DNA of 64,000 bases from an uncultured Veillonellaceae bacterium (GTDB lineage Bacteria; Bacillota; Negativicutes; Veillonellales; Dialisteraceae): positions 1 to 64,000 of the forward strand of contig CATVYJ010000008.1 of the NCBI GenBank assembly GCA_958348245.1, in the 5' to 3' direction. This document shows positions 24,467 through 33,179 of this stretch, in pieces. The translations under genes and the position numbers were made by a program. Within the stretch, counting starts at the first letter, position 1. Every line of letters starts with the position of its first letter. The notes beneath the pieces are model-generated. The model searched no databases. It had not been told where the DNA came from and saw only the letters and a program-made list of their open reading frames with translations.

Positions 24467-25141
24467 TTACTGAAATTCCCGGGGAAAGGCTTCGAGGCGG
24501 CGCTTCCGTTCTTTCCAGTCGGGGAGCCAGCGGGTCATGAGCGCGCGGAAGCGCGGACTGTGGGGCCCTTCGAGGAGGTGGTTCAGCTCGTGCACCACCA
24601 CGGATTCGATGCACGCCACGGGTTTCGCCGCCAGTTCCAGCGAGAAGGCCAGCTCGCCGGTGGCGGTGCGGCAGCTCCCCCACCGGCTCTTCGTGCGGCG
24701 GATGACGAATCCCGCCGGCGCAACGCCCATGCGGGGCGCCCATTCGGCGATGAGGTCCGCGATCACCGCGGCGAGTTCCCGCTCCCAGCAGGCGGCAAGG
24801 AGGGCGGCCCGGTCGGTGCGGGCGCTCCGCACGGTCATGACCGCCGTGTCGCCGTCGATGACGCATCCGTTCGGCGCGCCGCGGCGGACGCGGAGCACCA
24901 CCCGCCGCCCGAGGAGGCGGTGCGTTTCCCCGTCTTCCCAGGTGAAGGCCGGCGCGGCGGGAAAGCGCGCGAGCGTCCGCTCGATCCAGTCCCGGCGGCT
25001 GTCCACGAAGGCGCGCCACACCGCCTCGGGCGTGCCCGCGGGGACGGTGACGCGCACCGCGCGGTCCCGGCCGATGCGGATGTACATGTGCCGCACGGGT
25101 TTGTACGCGACCCGGAGGTCCATCCCGTCTGTCCCCGTCAT
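24467..25141 (-). CDS. YgjP-like (WLM/M48-type) metallopeptidase-fold protein
   Basis: The 224-residue protein has the zinc motif VVHELNHLLEGPHSPRF near residue 180 (HExxH plus a downstream His). It also has the preceding motif RTKSRWGSCRTATGELAFSLEL that marks the YgjP/DUF45 family. The product is probably a cytosolic metalloprotein; the substrate is unknown. Its ATG at 25141 overlaps the alaX stop (ATGA), so it is the last gene of the uraA-alaX unit. An ATG at 25123 is a possible alternative. A longer reading into alaX is a shadow. Confidence 0.85.
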   Translation of the reverse strand: MTGTDGMDLRVAYKPVRHMYIRIGRDRAVRVTVPAGTPEAVWRAFVDSRRDWIERTLARFPAAPAFTWEDGETHRLLGRRVVLRVRRGAPNGCVIDGDTAVMTVRSARTDRAALLAACWERELAAVIADLIAEWAPRMGVAPAGFVIRRTKSRWGSCRTATGELAFSLELAAKPVACIESVVVHELNHLLEGPHSPRFRALMTRWLPDWKERKRRLEAFPREFQ

Positions 25142-26301
25142 GATAGGTACTGCGGCGCGAGCGCGGCGGCGGCGCGGCGGATGTCCGCTTCGGACGCCCC
25201 GTACCGCCCCTGCACGGCGTCCTTTCCGCCGCCCCGGCCGCGGAGGGCTTCGTTCAGCGCTTTCCCGAGGGGCCGCACGTCGCAGCGCCCGCTCATGAGG
25301 ACGTAGCTGTACTGCCCGTCTCCGCCGGAGCAGAGGAGCACCGCCCGGGCGCGCCCCTCTGCGGCAAGCACTTCCGCCCCTTTCCGCAGGTCCCACGGGG
25401 AAAGGCCCTCTTCGAAGCGCACGGCGAGAAGGCTCTCGGGCAGCGTCTCCGCAAGGAGGCGGAAGTACCGCTGCTGCGACTCGGCGAGGCGCCGGCGCAG
25501 GTCCGCCGCCTGTTTCTTTTCCCGCGCGACCGCCTGCGCGATGTCCGCAGGCTTCACAGAGAGCGCTTCTCCCGCGGACGCCGCGGCATCGTACAGCCGG
25601 TCCAGATACGCCATGGCCCGGCGGCCGCAGAGGAGGGTGAGGCGCACGCCGCCCCGGTGGCGCATGAGGGAGAGTAGCTTCACTGCGCCGATTTCGCCGG
25701 TGCGCGTCACGTGGGTGCCGCAGCACGCGCACCGGTCCGCCCCGGGAAATTCCACGAGGCGCACCGCCCCGGCGAGCGCTTTCTTGCTCCGGTAGTCGAT
25801 GCGCGCGAGCTCTTCCGGCGAAGGCCAGGAGATCACCGTCTCCCGGTCGGCCCAGACGACTTCGTTCGCCTGCCGCTCGACGGCGAGCGCGTCCTCCCAG
25901 GTGATGACGCCGTCGAAGTCGATGGTCACCACGTCGCCCAGATGAAAGCCCACGTTGTTCAGGCCGAAGGCGCGGTGAATAAGGCCGGACACGATGTGCT
26001 CGCCCGAGTGCTGCTGCATGTGGTCGAAGCGCCGCGTCCAGTCGATTTCCCCGTGCACGGTCGTCCCCGCGGAAAGAGGCCGGTCCGTATAATGGACGAC
26101 GGCGTCGTCTTTCCGGTGCACGTCCAGGACCCGCGCCGCCCCGAGCGTCCCCCGATCGGCGGGCTGGCCGCCCCCTTCGGGATAGAAGGCCGTGTCATCC
26201 AGCACGACGGCCCACCGCCCGTCCTCTTCCGTGCAGGAAAGGACCCGCGCGTCGAAAGCGCGGCGGCAGGGGTCGCGGTAAAAGAGTTCATTTCTGTCCA
26301 T
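25138..26301 (-). CDS. alaX: AlaX-type alanyl-tRNA editing protein with DHHA1 domain
   Basis: Free-standing editing enzyme that hydrolyses Ser- or Gly-charged tRNA-Ala. The 387-residue protein resembles the AlaX-L class. It has the AlaRS second-additional-domain signature AFYPEGGGQPADRG and the zinc ligands HMQQHSGEH (HxxxH) and CCGTHV. A coiled segment (about 250-285) leads to a C-terminal DHHA1 domain ending GRGGGKDAVQGRY. It starts 3 bp after uraA and is probably cotranscribed. Its link with a uracil permease may be only operonic. Confidence 0.9.
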   Translation of the reverse strand: MDRNELFYRDPCRRAFDARVLSCTEEDGRWAVVLDDTAFYPEGGGQPADRGTLGAARVLDVHRKDDAVVHYTDRPLSAGTTVHGEIDWTRRFDHMQQHSGEHIVSGLIHRAFGLNNVGFHLGDVVTIDFDGVITWEDALAVERQANEVVWADRETVISWPSPEELARIDYRSKKALAGAVRLVEFPGADRCACCGTHVTRTGEIGAVKLLSLMRHRGGVRLTLLCGRRAMAYLDRLYDAAASAGEALSVKPADIAQAVAREKKQAADLRRRLAESQQRYFRLLAETLPESLLAVRFEEGLSPWDLRKGAEVLAAEGRARAVLLCSGGDGQYSYVLMSGRCDVRPLGKALNEALRGRGGGKDAVQGRYGASEADIRRAAAALAPQYLS

Positions 26302-26304
26302 GGA

Positions 26305-27570
26305 TCACGCCTCGTTGTCCATATGAAATTTGTGGAAAAGCAGGAACACCAGGGAGAGCCCCATGGCGACGACCGTGGCGAGGCCCATGCCTTTCAGCTG
26401 CACCGGGCCGAGGACCACCGTCGTGCCGGACAGGCCGGAGATCATGGTGACCGCCGCAAGGATGAGATTTTTCGACCGCGTGAAATCCACGTGTTTTTCA
26501 ATGAGCATGCGGATGCCCGAGGCGGCGATGAAGCCGAAGAGGAGGATGCACACGCCGCCCATGACCGGCGTGGGAATGGCGTGGATGAGCGCGGCGAATT
26601 TCCCCACGAAGGAAAAGAGGATGGCGAAGACCGCCGCCCCGCCGATGACCCACGTGCTGTATACGCCCGTGATGGCCATGACGCCCATATTTTCCCCGTA
26701 GGTGGTGTTCGGCGTGGAGCCCGCAAAGCCCGAGAGCACGTTGGACAGACCGTCCGCAAAGAGCGAGCGGTGCAGGCCGGGGTCGCGGATGAGATCCCGT
26801 CCGACGATGTCGCTCGTCACGAAGAGGTGCCCCAGATGCTCTGCGAAGACCACGAAGAGCGCGGGCATGATCATCATGATGGCGCTCAGATTGAATTCCG
26901 GTTTGTAAAACGTGGGGAAGGCAAACCACGGCGCGGCCTCCACGCCGGAGACGTCCACCACGCCGAGGCAGAAAGACAGCGCGTATCCCGACACGACGCC
27001 GATGAGGATGGGAATGATGCCGATGAAGCCCCGGCCGAGAACGGTGGCGAGGATGGTCACCGCGAGGGTAAAGGTGGAGATCGTCATGGCCGTGCCGTTC
27101 GTCATGCCCTGGGCCTCGCCCATGTAGCCGGCCATGGTCATGGCGAGCGGCGCAAGCTCGAGGCCGATGATGGCCACGATGGAGCCCATCGCCGCCGGCG
27201 GGAAGAGCACGTCGATCCAGCCCGTGCCGATCTTGTCCACAAGAAGGGCCAGCACCATGAAAGACAGGCCGAAGCAGATGAAGCCGCCCTGGGCGTCCCC
27301 GTAGGACATGCCCGCCGTGCCGCACACCGCCAGCACGGGCGAAATGAAGGCGAAGCTCGAGCCGAGATACGCCGGGAGCCGCCATTTGCAGATCCACAGG
27401 TACAGGAGCGTCCCCACACCGTTCATGAAGAGCGCCGTCGCCGGGTCCACGTGGAGCAGAAAGGGCACGAGCACCGTGGAGCCGAACATGGCGAAGAGAT
27501 GCTGAAGACTGAGCGGTATGGTGGGCAGGAGGGGCAGGCGCTCCTCCACATGGATGATCCGTTTTTCCAT
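26305..27570 (-). CDS. uraA: Uracil/xanthine permease family (NCS2), uracil permease
   Basis: Proton symporter of the NCS2 family; the gene context (pyrE, pyrF) favours uracil. The 421-residue protein has about 12-14 hydrophobic segments. It has the typical start EERLPLLPTIPLSLQHLFAMFG and QLKGMGLATVVAMGL near the end. The substrate-site region contains VFAEHLGHLFVTSDI, where the Glu matches UraA Glu241, and the helix 10 motif GSTPNTTYGENMG. The start ATG at 27570 has AAGGAGG upstream; the longer in-frame ORF is not supported. Confidence 0.93.
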   Translation of the reverse strand: MEKRIIHVEERLPLLPTIPLSLQHLFAMFGSTVLVPFLLHVDPATALFMNGVGTLLYLWICKWRLPAYLGSSFAFISPVLAVCGTAGMSYGDAQGGFICFGLSFMVLALLVDKIGTGWIDVLFPPAAMGSIVAIIGLELAPLAMTMAGYMGEAQGMTNGTAMTISTFTLAVTILATVLGRGFIGIIPILIGVVSGYALSFCLGVVDVSGVEAAPWFAFPTFYKPEFNLSAIMMIMPALFVVFAEHLGHLFVTSDIVGRDLIRDPGLHRSLFADGLSNVLSGFAGSTPNTTYGENMGVMAITGVYSTWVIGGAAVFAILFSFVGKFAALIHAIPTPVMGGVCILLFGFIAASGIRMLIEKHVDFTRSKNLILAAVTMISGLSGTTVVLGPVQLKGMGLATVVAMGLSLVFLLFHKFHMDNEA

Positions 27571-27594
27571 GAGAAACCTCCTTGGGACAGACCG

Positions 27595-27630
27595 AAAAAA
27601 AGACAGCCCTTTCCGGAAAAAGGCGCTGTC
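27595..27630 (-). terminator. Terminator/attenuator between pyrE and uraA
   Basis: Minus strand GACAGCGCC... with ...GGGCTGTC forms a long imperfect stem (27602-27630) followed by TTTTTTT. It lies just 14 bp after the pyrE stop and 24 bp before uraA. No promoter is visible after it, so uraA probably depends on read-through. Confidence 0.75.
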
Positions 27631-27644
27631 CTTCGTCAGACGAT

Positions 27645-28229
27645 TTATTTCAGATGATGGCTGCCGCGCTCGGTGATGGGCACGCCGGCTTTGCAGAGCG
27701 GGCATTCTTCCGGCTTGTAAGTCGGCACGGAGAGATGGAGCAGCGGGTAGACCTTTTCCTTCGGCACGCCGAAGTCCGCGGTGCCGCCGGAGCGGTCCAC
27801 GAAGAGGCCGATGCCCACGATGTCGCCCCGGGCTTTATTGACCACGTCCACCACTTCCTTGATGGAGCCGCCGGTGGTGACGATGTCCTCCACGATGAGC
27901 ACCTTTTCGCCCGGATCGATGTGGAAGCCCCGGCGCAGGGTCATCACGCCGTTCTCCCGTTCGGTGAAGATGGAACGCACGCCGAGAAGTCTCGCCGTGA
28001 CCTGCGAGAGAATGATGCCGCCCGTAGCGGGTCCGATGACGGTCTGGATGCCCATGCCCTTGAAGTGCTCCGCAAATTCAGCGCACAGCTTTTCCGTGTA
28101 TTCCGGATGCTGGAGCACGTTGAATTTTTCCACGTAGAGCGGGCTGTGCAGGCCGGAGGTAAGCAGGAAATGGCCTTCCAGGATGGCTCTGGTTTCCTTC
28201 AGTAAGGATTCGACTTCTTTTTCATTCAT
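27645..28229 (-). CDS. pyrE: Orotate phosphoribosyltransferase
   Basis: Forms OMP from orotate and PRPP in UMP synthesis. The 194-residue protein has the PRPP-binding motif VLIVEDIVTTGGS (near residue 115). FLLTSGLHSPLYVEKF near the N-terminus is the substrate region. A Cys-containing tail (ECPLCKAGVPI) is typical of the short pyrE group found in clostridia and archaea. It overlaps pyrF by 8 bp. Confidence 0.95.
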   Translation of the reverse strand: MNEKEVESLLKETRAILEGHFLLTSGLHSPLYVEKFNVLQHPEYTEKLCAEFAEHFKGMGIQTVIGPATGGIILSQVTARLLGVRSIFTERENGVMTLRRGFHIDPGEKVLIVEDIVTTGGSIKEVVDVVNKARGDIVGIGLFVDRSGGTADFGVPKEKVYPLLHLSVPTYKPEECPLCKAGVPITERGSHHLK

Positions 28230-28971
28230 GCGCTTTTTCCCTCATTTCTTCCAAAATCAGACGGACCGCCGCTCTGGGCTCCACCGCGCGGGTGATGGGG
28301 CGGCCGATAACAAGCTGGGACGAGCCGTCGGCCAGCGCTTCCGCCGGGGTGGCGATGCGCCGCTGGTCGTCGGTCTGGGCGAAGGCGGGACGGATGCCCG
28401 GGGTGACGATGAGGAAATCTTCGCCGCAGAGGGCGCGGATGGCCGCCGCTTCCCGCGGGGAGGCGATGACCCCGTCCACGCCGGCGTCTTTCGCCAGTTT
28501 CGCCAGCTGCAGCACGTGTTCCTGAATGGGGAGATGTCCCCCGATTTCCTCCCAGCCCTTGTCGTCGAAGCTGGTGAGGACGGTCACTGCGAGGATCTTC
28601 GGCCGCTCCACGCCCAGCTCTTCCGCGGTGATCCAGGCGGAACGGGCCGCCGCTTCCATCATGGCCCGGCCCCCCTGGGCGTGCACCGTGAGGAGATTGA
28701 CCCCGAGGCGCGTCACGGAGGCTACGCTGTGCCCCACCGTGTTCGGAATGTCGTGGAGCTTCAGGTCGAGGAAGATCTTCTTCCCGTTTTCCCGGAGATA
28801 GCGCACGGTCTTGCGGCCCGCGCCGTAGTAGAGCTCCATGCCGACCTTGTAAAAGGAAATACTGTCTCCGAGGCTCTCCACGAGAGCGGTCATCTTGTCA
28901 AAGGTGTCCACGTCGAGAGCGACGATGAGGCGGTCGTCCGCCTGTACGCGAGGATTCTCCATCTCCTCCAT
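28222..28971 (-). CDS. pyrF: Orotidine-5'-phosphate decarboxylase
   Basis: Final step to UMP. The 249-residue TIM-barrel protein has VALDVDT for the first strand, the signature FLDLKLHDIPNT with the catalytic Asp-Lys-Asp set near residue 70, VTPGIR and LVIGRPI for phosphate binding. A GGAGG precedes the ATG at 28971. It is the first gene of a likely pyrF-pyrE(-uraA-alaX-ygjP) unit; a candidate attenuator lies in its leader. Confidence 0.96.
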   Translation of the reverse strand: MEEMENPRVQADDRLIVALDVDTFDKMTALVESLGDSISFYKVGMELYYGAGRKTVRYLRENGKKIFLDLKLHDIPNTVGHSVASVTRLGVNLLTVHAQGGRAMMEAAARSAWITAEELGVERPKILAVTVLTSFDDKGWEEIGGHLPIQEHVLQLAKLAKDAGVDGVIASPREAAAIRALCGEDFLIVTPGIRPAFAQTDDQRRIATPAEALADGSSQLVIGRPITRAVEPRAAVRLILEEMREKAHE

Positions 28972-29001
28972 ATCCGGCCTCCTTTTCTTTCCGTTCGCAG
29001 C

Positions 29002-29041
29002 AAAAACGCAAAGACTCCGGTCCCCCGGCAGACTCTCTGCG
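29002..29041 (-). promoter_or_regulatory. Candidate attenuator in the pyrF leader
   Basis: On the minus strand CGCAGAG (29035-29041) pairs with CTTTGCG (29007-29013) around an inner CCGG/CCGG hairpin. TTTTTG follows directly, an intrinsic-terminator shape about 30 nt before pyrF. The 5' arm contains GCAGAGAG, like the CAGAGAG part of PyrR-binding loops. No pyrR gene is in the window. Confidence 0.5.
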
Positions 29042-29091
29042 CGCCGACTGTAAAAAAATATATTCTTCTATGAGCTGATTTATTATAGCGT

Positions 29092-29097
29092 AAATAC
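29092..29097 (-). promoter_or_regulatory. -10 box of the pyrF unit
   Basis: Minus strand TATAAT in the context CGCTATAATAAATC, with no clear -35. It would give a leader of about 115 nt carrying the attenuator. Confidence 0.5.
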
Positions 29098-29141
29098 TGC
29101 GGGCGGGCAACGGACAATTGCCGCGCCGTCTCCCGCGGCCG

Positions 29142-30074
29142 TCATTCGGACCGGCCCGAGGCCCCGTGCGCGGCCGCCTCTTCGATGGTGTGCATCGTGA
29201 CCGTGCCGAAGTCCACCGGCGCGGACGGCGCGCCCACCCGGTCGAAGCCCACGCCGAGCCTGCCCTTGTAGTATTCCACCGCTTCCCCGCGGGTATTCAC
29301 GCGGCAGGCGTAGATGGTCTTGTCCTGCGCGACGCCCACGAGGCGGTACCGCCCGGGCGGCGAGATGATGCGCCAGCTGCTGGTGTCTCCGTTGAAGAGA
29401 TAGATCACCCCGTCTTCCGCGTCGTCGTAGAAGAAGCGGTCTTCGTCGAAGAAGACGGCGATCTTTCCGATGTCCGCGGTCTGCACGTAGATGCGGCGGG
29501 TGTCGTAGTTCGCGTCCGTGCGGTAGATGCGGTAGAGGCCGCCGTTCACTTCCATCTTCATGTACACCGCGTTCGTCGCGGTGGAGTAGGCCACATCCAC
29601 GATGCGGCTGTTTTTCGGCAGGTCCTCGATGGGCGCGTCCGACTCGTGGACGGTGGCCTCCGGATTGTACCGGGCGAGCGTCACGTTCCACTGCTGCCCG
29701 CTCCGCCAGTGGAGGGGATAGAGCGCCATGAGGGCGAGATTGCGGTCGGGCATCCATTCAAAGAAGGAGACGCCCTGCCCTTTGAGATCCACTTTCTGCG
29801 GATTGTCCAGATCGTCCGCGCGGTAGATGGTGACCGCGTCTTCCGCCACGTCCGCCAGATAGGCGTTGTCGTGGGAGTAGTGCGCTTTCCCGCGGAGCCT
29901 GACGTCTTTATAGGCGTCGCGCCCTTCCTGCGCGGCGGCGGGCTTCTGCACTTCCGAGAGATTGTACTCCGCCGTCGTGGAGAAGAGCACCTGGTCCAGA
30001 TAGAGGTACGCGCCGGCCTGCACGGCGATCCCCGCCGCGAAGAAGACGAGCACCTGTTTGAGTTGTTTCTTCAT
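29142..30074 (-). CDS. Membrane-anchored protein of unknown function, possible beta-propeller
   Basis: Unrecognised 310-residue protein. Residues 6-28 form one membrane segment (QVLVFFAAGIAVQAGAYLYL) with a basic N-terminus, so most of the protein should lie outside the inner membrane. The rest has repeated blocks of beta strands with aromatic turns. Examples are DNAYLADVAEDAVTIYRADD, NAVYMKMEVNGGLYRIYRTD and DGVIYLFNGDTSSWRIISP, resembling blades of a propeller. It is 9 bp after the phosphodiester glycosidase gene and is the third gene of a three-gene envelope unit. Confidence 0.7.
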   Translation of the reverse strand: MKKQLKQVLVFFAAGIAVQAGAYLYLDQVLFSTTAEYNLSEVQKPAAAQEGRDAYKDVRLRGKAHYSHDNAYLADVAEDAVTIYRADDLDNPQKVDLKGQGVSFFEWMPDRNLALMALYPLHWRSGQQWNVTLARYNPEATVHESDAPIEDLPKNSRIVDVAYSTATNAVYMKMEVNGGLYRIYRTDANYDTRRIYVQTADIGKIAVFFDEDRFFYDDAEDGVIYLFNGDTSSWRIISPPGRYRLVGVAQDKTIYACRVNTRGEAVEYYKGRLGVGFDRVGAPSAPVDFGTVTMHTIEEAAAHGASGRSE

Positions 30075-30083
30075 GGCCGCTCC

Positions 30084-31031
30084 TTATTTCACCACAAATG
30101 CGGTGGGAATCATGCGCTCGCCGAGGAGGTCCGCCGGCTTGTTCACCACTTTGCCGTTGTAATACAGCGTGGTGCTCGAGCCGCCGTCCAGATTGGCCGC
30201 GGTGTACGCGCCCTGTTCGTAGAGAATGTTCTGCATGTCCGCCAGCGTGGCGCCGATGCTGTATCCCGGCTGCCGCCCGTCGATGACGAGGAAGAGGATG
30301 GTCCCGTCCCGCTTCTGCCCGATGGCCGAGCGCGGGCTGATGCCCCATCCGCCGTCGCCGCTCTTGATCATTTTTTCGCCGTTTACGATGATGGGCGGGC
30401 CGAAGGTGAGCCCTTCCACCGCGCCGAGCTCGCGGAGCTCCCGCTTATTGTACTGCCCCGCGATGAGGCTGCCGTTCTTCGTCATGCCGATGAAGTCCAC
30501 CCGCTCCTCGTCACCCACCTGCTCACCCAGGAGGTACTTGCCTTCGTGCAGGATAAAGCCGTAGGGAAGCCGGCCCGTGCCGGTGCCGTTCGGGTCGTAG
30601 AAGCCGCCCCCGTTGATGGCCGCCACCGCGTCCGCCCGGCGGGCGATGTTGCTCGTGGTGTCCCCTTTCTCGTTGATGTCCTCCGCCGTGGCCACCTGGA
30701 TGCGCTTCGGATTCGGGATCTCGAGAAGATAGCCCACGAAGCGGTTGGACTCGATCTTCTGCATGCGGATGGTGGAGTCCGTGCGCGCCGTAAATTTCAG
30801 GAATTTCTGCTCCGGCGTGCGGGACACCCCGCCCAGGATCTGGTCCAGCTGATCCTGGTCAAAGAGCCACGTGATGTACTGGGGGTGGCGGGACCGCATG
30901 ATGGCCCCCACCACGGCGCGCTTCAGATTGCCGAACGGCCCGAAGAGCACGATGAAAGGCGACGTCACGATGAAGAAAATGAGCGTGACCGCCGCAAATT
31001 TGAAAAAACGGTTCTGCCAAAGACGTCTCAT
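30084..31031 (-). CDS. Phosphodiester glycosidase domain (NAGPA/DUF2233) membrane protein
   Basis: The 315-residue protein has an N-terminal anchor (about residues 12-34) and a NAGPA-type domain. Conserved motifs are AINGGGFYD near residue 140, SPRSAIGQ and NLDGGSSTTLYYNGKVVNKP at the end. The family hydrolyses or modifies sugar-phosphodiester bonds in exopolysaccharide or wall metabolism; the substrate here is unknown. I chose the ATG at 31031 (MRRLWQNRFF) because GGAGG precedes it. It is 15 bp after the deacetylase gene. Confidence 0.87.
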   Translation of the reverse strand: MRRLWQNRFFKFAAVTLIFFIVTSPFIVLFGPFGNLKRAVVGAIMRSRHPQYITWLFDQDQLDQILGGVSRTPEQKFLKFTARTDSTIRMQKIESNRFVGYLLEIPNPKRIQVATAEDINEKGDTTSNIARRADAVAAINGGGFYDPNGTGTGRLPYGFILHEGKYLLGEQVGDEERVDFIGMTKNGSLIAGQYNKRELRELGAVEGLTFGPPIIVNGEKMIKSGDGGWGISPRSAIGQKRDGTILFLVIDGRQPGYSIGATLADMQNILYEQGAYTAANLDGGSSTTLYYNGKVVNKPADLLGERMIPTAFVVK

Positions 31032-31046
31032 GCTGCCTCCGTCCAA

Positions 31047-31922
31047 TCAGATGATGGGGTAATCGTCGCGGGTCAGGCGGTCCCGGAAATGGGCTTCGTC
31101 CACCTGATTGCCGATCCACACCCGGCGCAATTCGTAGGGATAGCTCCCGGCGTGGACCCGGCCCGCGTCGGTCGTCACCGCCAGGCGGATGCCCGCCTCG
31201 CGGGCGATCCCGTCCACGGTCTCGTCGTAGTCGCCGTAGGGATAGGCGATCCACGGATTGTCGATGCCGAGATGCTCTTTCAGCGCCTGCTGCGCTCCGT
31301 CGATTTCCCGGCGCACTTCCTCCGGCGGCAGATTGTGAAGGCGCGGATGGGTCACGGTGTGGCTCGCGATGGTCACGGCGCGGCTGTCCGCCATTTCATT
31401 CAGCTGCTCCCAGGTCATGCGGTTCGGCCTGCCCACGTCGCCGGTGATGACGAAGACCGTCCAGGGAAATCCGAACTCTTTCATCATGGGATAGACGATG
31501 GTGTAATTGTCCTCATAGCCGTCGTCGAACGTGAGGCACACCGGCTTCGACGGGAGCGGCGCCTGCTTCGTCACATAGTCGCAGAGCTCCTGCATGGTGA
31601 TGGGATGATAGCCGTTGTCCCGGAGATACTCCAGCTGCCACCGCAGGTTGTCCGCGCTCATGATGGCGTCGTTTCCCTTTTCGCTGCCGATCATGTGATA
31701 CATGAGCACCGACACGCCCTCGGGCACGCTGTACGCCGTGTCCGCGCTCCGCCGCACCGCCGCCTGGCCCCGCGGCGCCGGGGGAAGCTGCGGCTCTGCC
31801 GCCGCGGGCGCTGCCGTTTCGGCCGGCACAGCCGCCGGCGCGCTTTCTTCGCCGCATCCCGCGGCCAGCACGCATCCCGCGGCAAGAAGCGCCGCTCCGC
31901 CTATCCGGAAAAATCGTTTCAT
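31047..31922 (-). CDS. Polysaccharide deacetylase lipoprotein (NodB family, CE4)
   Basis: Probably removes N- or O-acetyl groups from wall or capsule sugars in the periplasm. The 291-residue protein has a signal with the lipobox LAAGC (Cys23), then an Ala/Pro-rich linker to about residue 60. The CE4 domain includes LTFDDGYEDN (catalytic Asp pair), SHTVTHPRL (zinc His pair) and IAYPYGDYD. It heads a likely three-gene operon with the NAGPA-domain protein and the unknown anchored protein; the amidase gene diverges from it. Confidence 0.9.
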   Translation of the reverse strand: MKRFFRIGGAALLAAGCVLAAGCGEESAPAAVPAETAAPAAAEPQLPPAPRGQAAVRRSADTAYSVPEGVSVLMYHMIGSEKGNDAIMSADNLRWQLEYLRDNGYHPITMQELCDYVTKQAPLPSKPVCLTFDDGYEDNYTIVYPMMKEFGFPWTVFVITGDVGRPNRMTWEQLNEMADSRAVTIASHTVTHPRLHNLPPEEVRREIDGAQQALKEHLGIDNPWIAYPYGDYDETVDGIAREAGIRLAVTTDAGRVHAGSYPYELRRVWIGNQVDEAHFRDRLTRDDYPII

Positions 31923-32019
31923 CCTGTCCTCCCTGCGCGCCTGCGCGCGCCCAATTTGCTTGTTATTGTACTACAAGCGGCGGCCCTCCTGCAATTCTCC
32001 CCCCGCCGCGCCGAAGTTT

Positions 32020-32048
32020 TTGACAGACTTTCCATAGCATGCTATATT
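32020..32048 (+). promoter_or_regulatory. Promoter of the amidase gene
   Basis: TTGACA (32020-32025), 17-bp spacer, TATATT (32043-32048), 46 bp before the start codon. Confidence 0.8.
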
Positions 32049-32093
32049 AATGATGCACGTCAGATTTTTCTTCTTTCTTATATAGAGGCGCTT

Positions 32094-33170
32094 ATGAAAA
32101 AACTGTTCCTTTTCCTTGCGGCGCTCCTGGCGCTCCTTCTCTCCGGCGCGGACGCGTACGCCGCGGACGTGACCGCGCTCCGCACCGCCGCGCGCACCGA
32201 CGGCAATCCGCCCTTCGTACGGGTCGTGCTCGACCTGTCCTCGAGCGTGAAAGCCGTGGCTTCCCTGGACAAATCAGGCGACACCCTCACGGTGGTGCTG
32301 AAAGACTCCGCGCCCGCAAACGGCACGGCGAAAAAATACGCCGTGAACAAACAGAACGTGAAAAACGTCACCCTCAAAGCCGACGGAGACGACGCGAAAC
32401 TCACGGTGGACCTGAAAGACGGCATGGCCATGAGCGACATCAGCGTCTTCGCCCTGAAGGCAAACGGGACGCTGCCCCAGCGTCTCGTGGTGGACATCCC
32501 CTCCGTTTCCTCCGGCAAAAGCGGCGGCTCCTCCTCTGTGAAGGGCTCCGCATCGGGGAACGCCTCCGCGAGCGATAAGCAGATCCTCAAAGGCAAAGTC
32601 ATCTGCATCGACGCGGGACACGGTGGGAGCGACGTGGGCGCCATCGGCACGCTCAAAGGCAAATCCGTCTATGAAAAAGACATCACCCTCTCCATCGCGG
32701 CGCCCCTCCGCGACATGCTCCGCAGCGCCGGCGCGAAAGTCGTCATGACCCGCAGCACCGACAAGGACGTGGCCCGGGCCTATGCGGGCGACGCGGAAGA
32801 GCTGCAGGCGCGGTGCGACATCGCAAACAAGGCGAAAGCCGACATTTTCCTCTCCATCCACATCGACTCCTTTTCCAATTCGAGCGTGGACGGCACCACC
32901 GCCTACTACTATCCCAAGACCGGCCGCGACCTCCTCCTCGCGCGGGCTCTGCACCAGTCCATGATGACCAACATGGCCATCCCCGACCGGGGCGTCCGCT
33001 CGAACGATCTCTACGTCAACGTGCATACGAAAATGCCCGCGTGCCTCATGGAAATGGGATTCATCAGCAACACCCACCGCCTCTCCATGCTCACCTCCTC
33101 GTGGGGGCCGAAGCGCATCGCCGAGAGCATGTACCAGGGCATCATTGATTACTTCAAGCAGATCAGCTAA
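32094..33170 (+). CDS. N-acetylmuramoyl-L-alanine amidase (AMIN + amidase_3)
   Basis: Zinc amidase that cleaves the peptide from MurNAc in peptidoglycan; probably acts at the septum. The 358-residue protein has a signal peptide (residues 1-23), an AMIN domain (about 27-140, peptidoglycan binding, with VVLDLSSSVKAVA and PQRLVVDIPSV), and a Ser/Gly linker. The amidase_3 domain follows, with DAGHGGSD, YEKDI, SIHIDS and EMGFISN holding the zinc ligands and catalytic Glu. A very long open frame to the left is antisense noise; the real start is the ATG at 32094. The GerMN gene follows 9 bp later. Confidence 0.93.
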   Translation: MKKLFLFLAALLALLLSGADAYAADVTALRTAARTDGNPPFVRVVLDLSSSVKAVASLDKSGDTLTVVLKDSAPANGTAKKYAVNKQNVKNVTLKADGDDAKLTVDLKDGMAMSDISVFALKANGTLPQRLVVDIPSVSSGKSGGSSSVKGSASGNASASDKQILKGKVICIDAGHGGSDVGAIGTLKGKSVYEKDITLSIAAPLRDMLRSAGAKVVMTRSTDKDVARAYAGDAEELQARCDIANKAKADIFLSIHIDSFSNSSVDGTTAYYYPKTGRDLLLARALHQSMMTNMAIPDRGVRSNDLYVNVHTKMPACLMEMGFISNTHRLSMLTSSWGPKRIAESMYQGIIDYFKQIS

Positions 33171-33179
33171 GGAGGCTCC

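Noticed and set aside
29118..33170. 1350-residue plus-strand open frame
   Set aside because: Only its last 358 codons are a real gene (the amidase). The rest is antisense to pyrF-leader, envelope and deacetylase genes, in GC-rich DNA with few stops.
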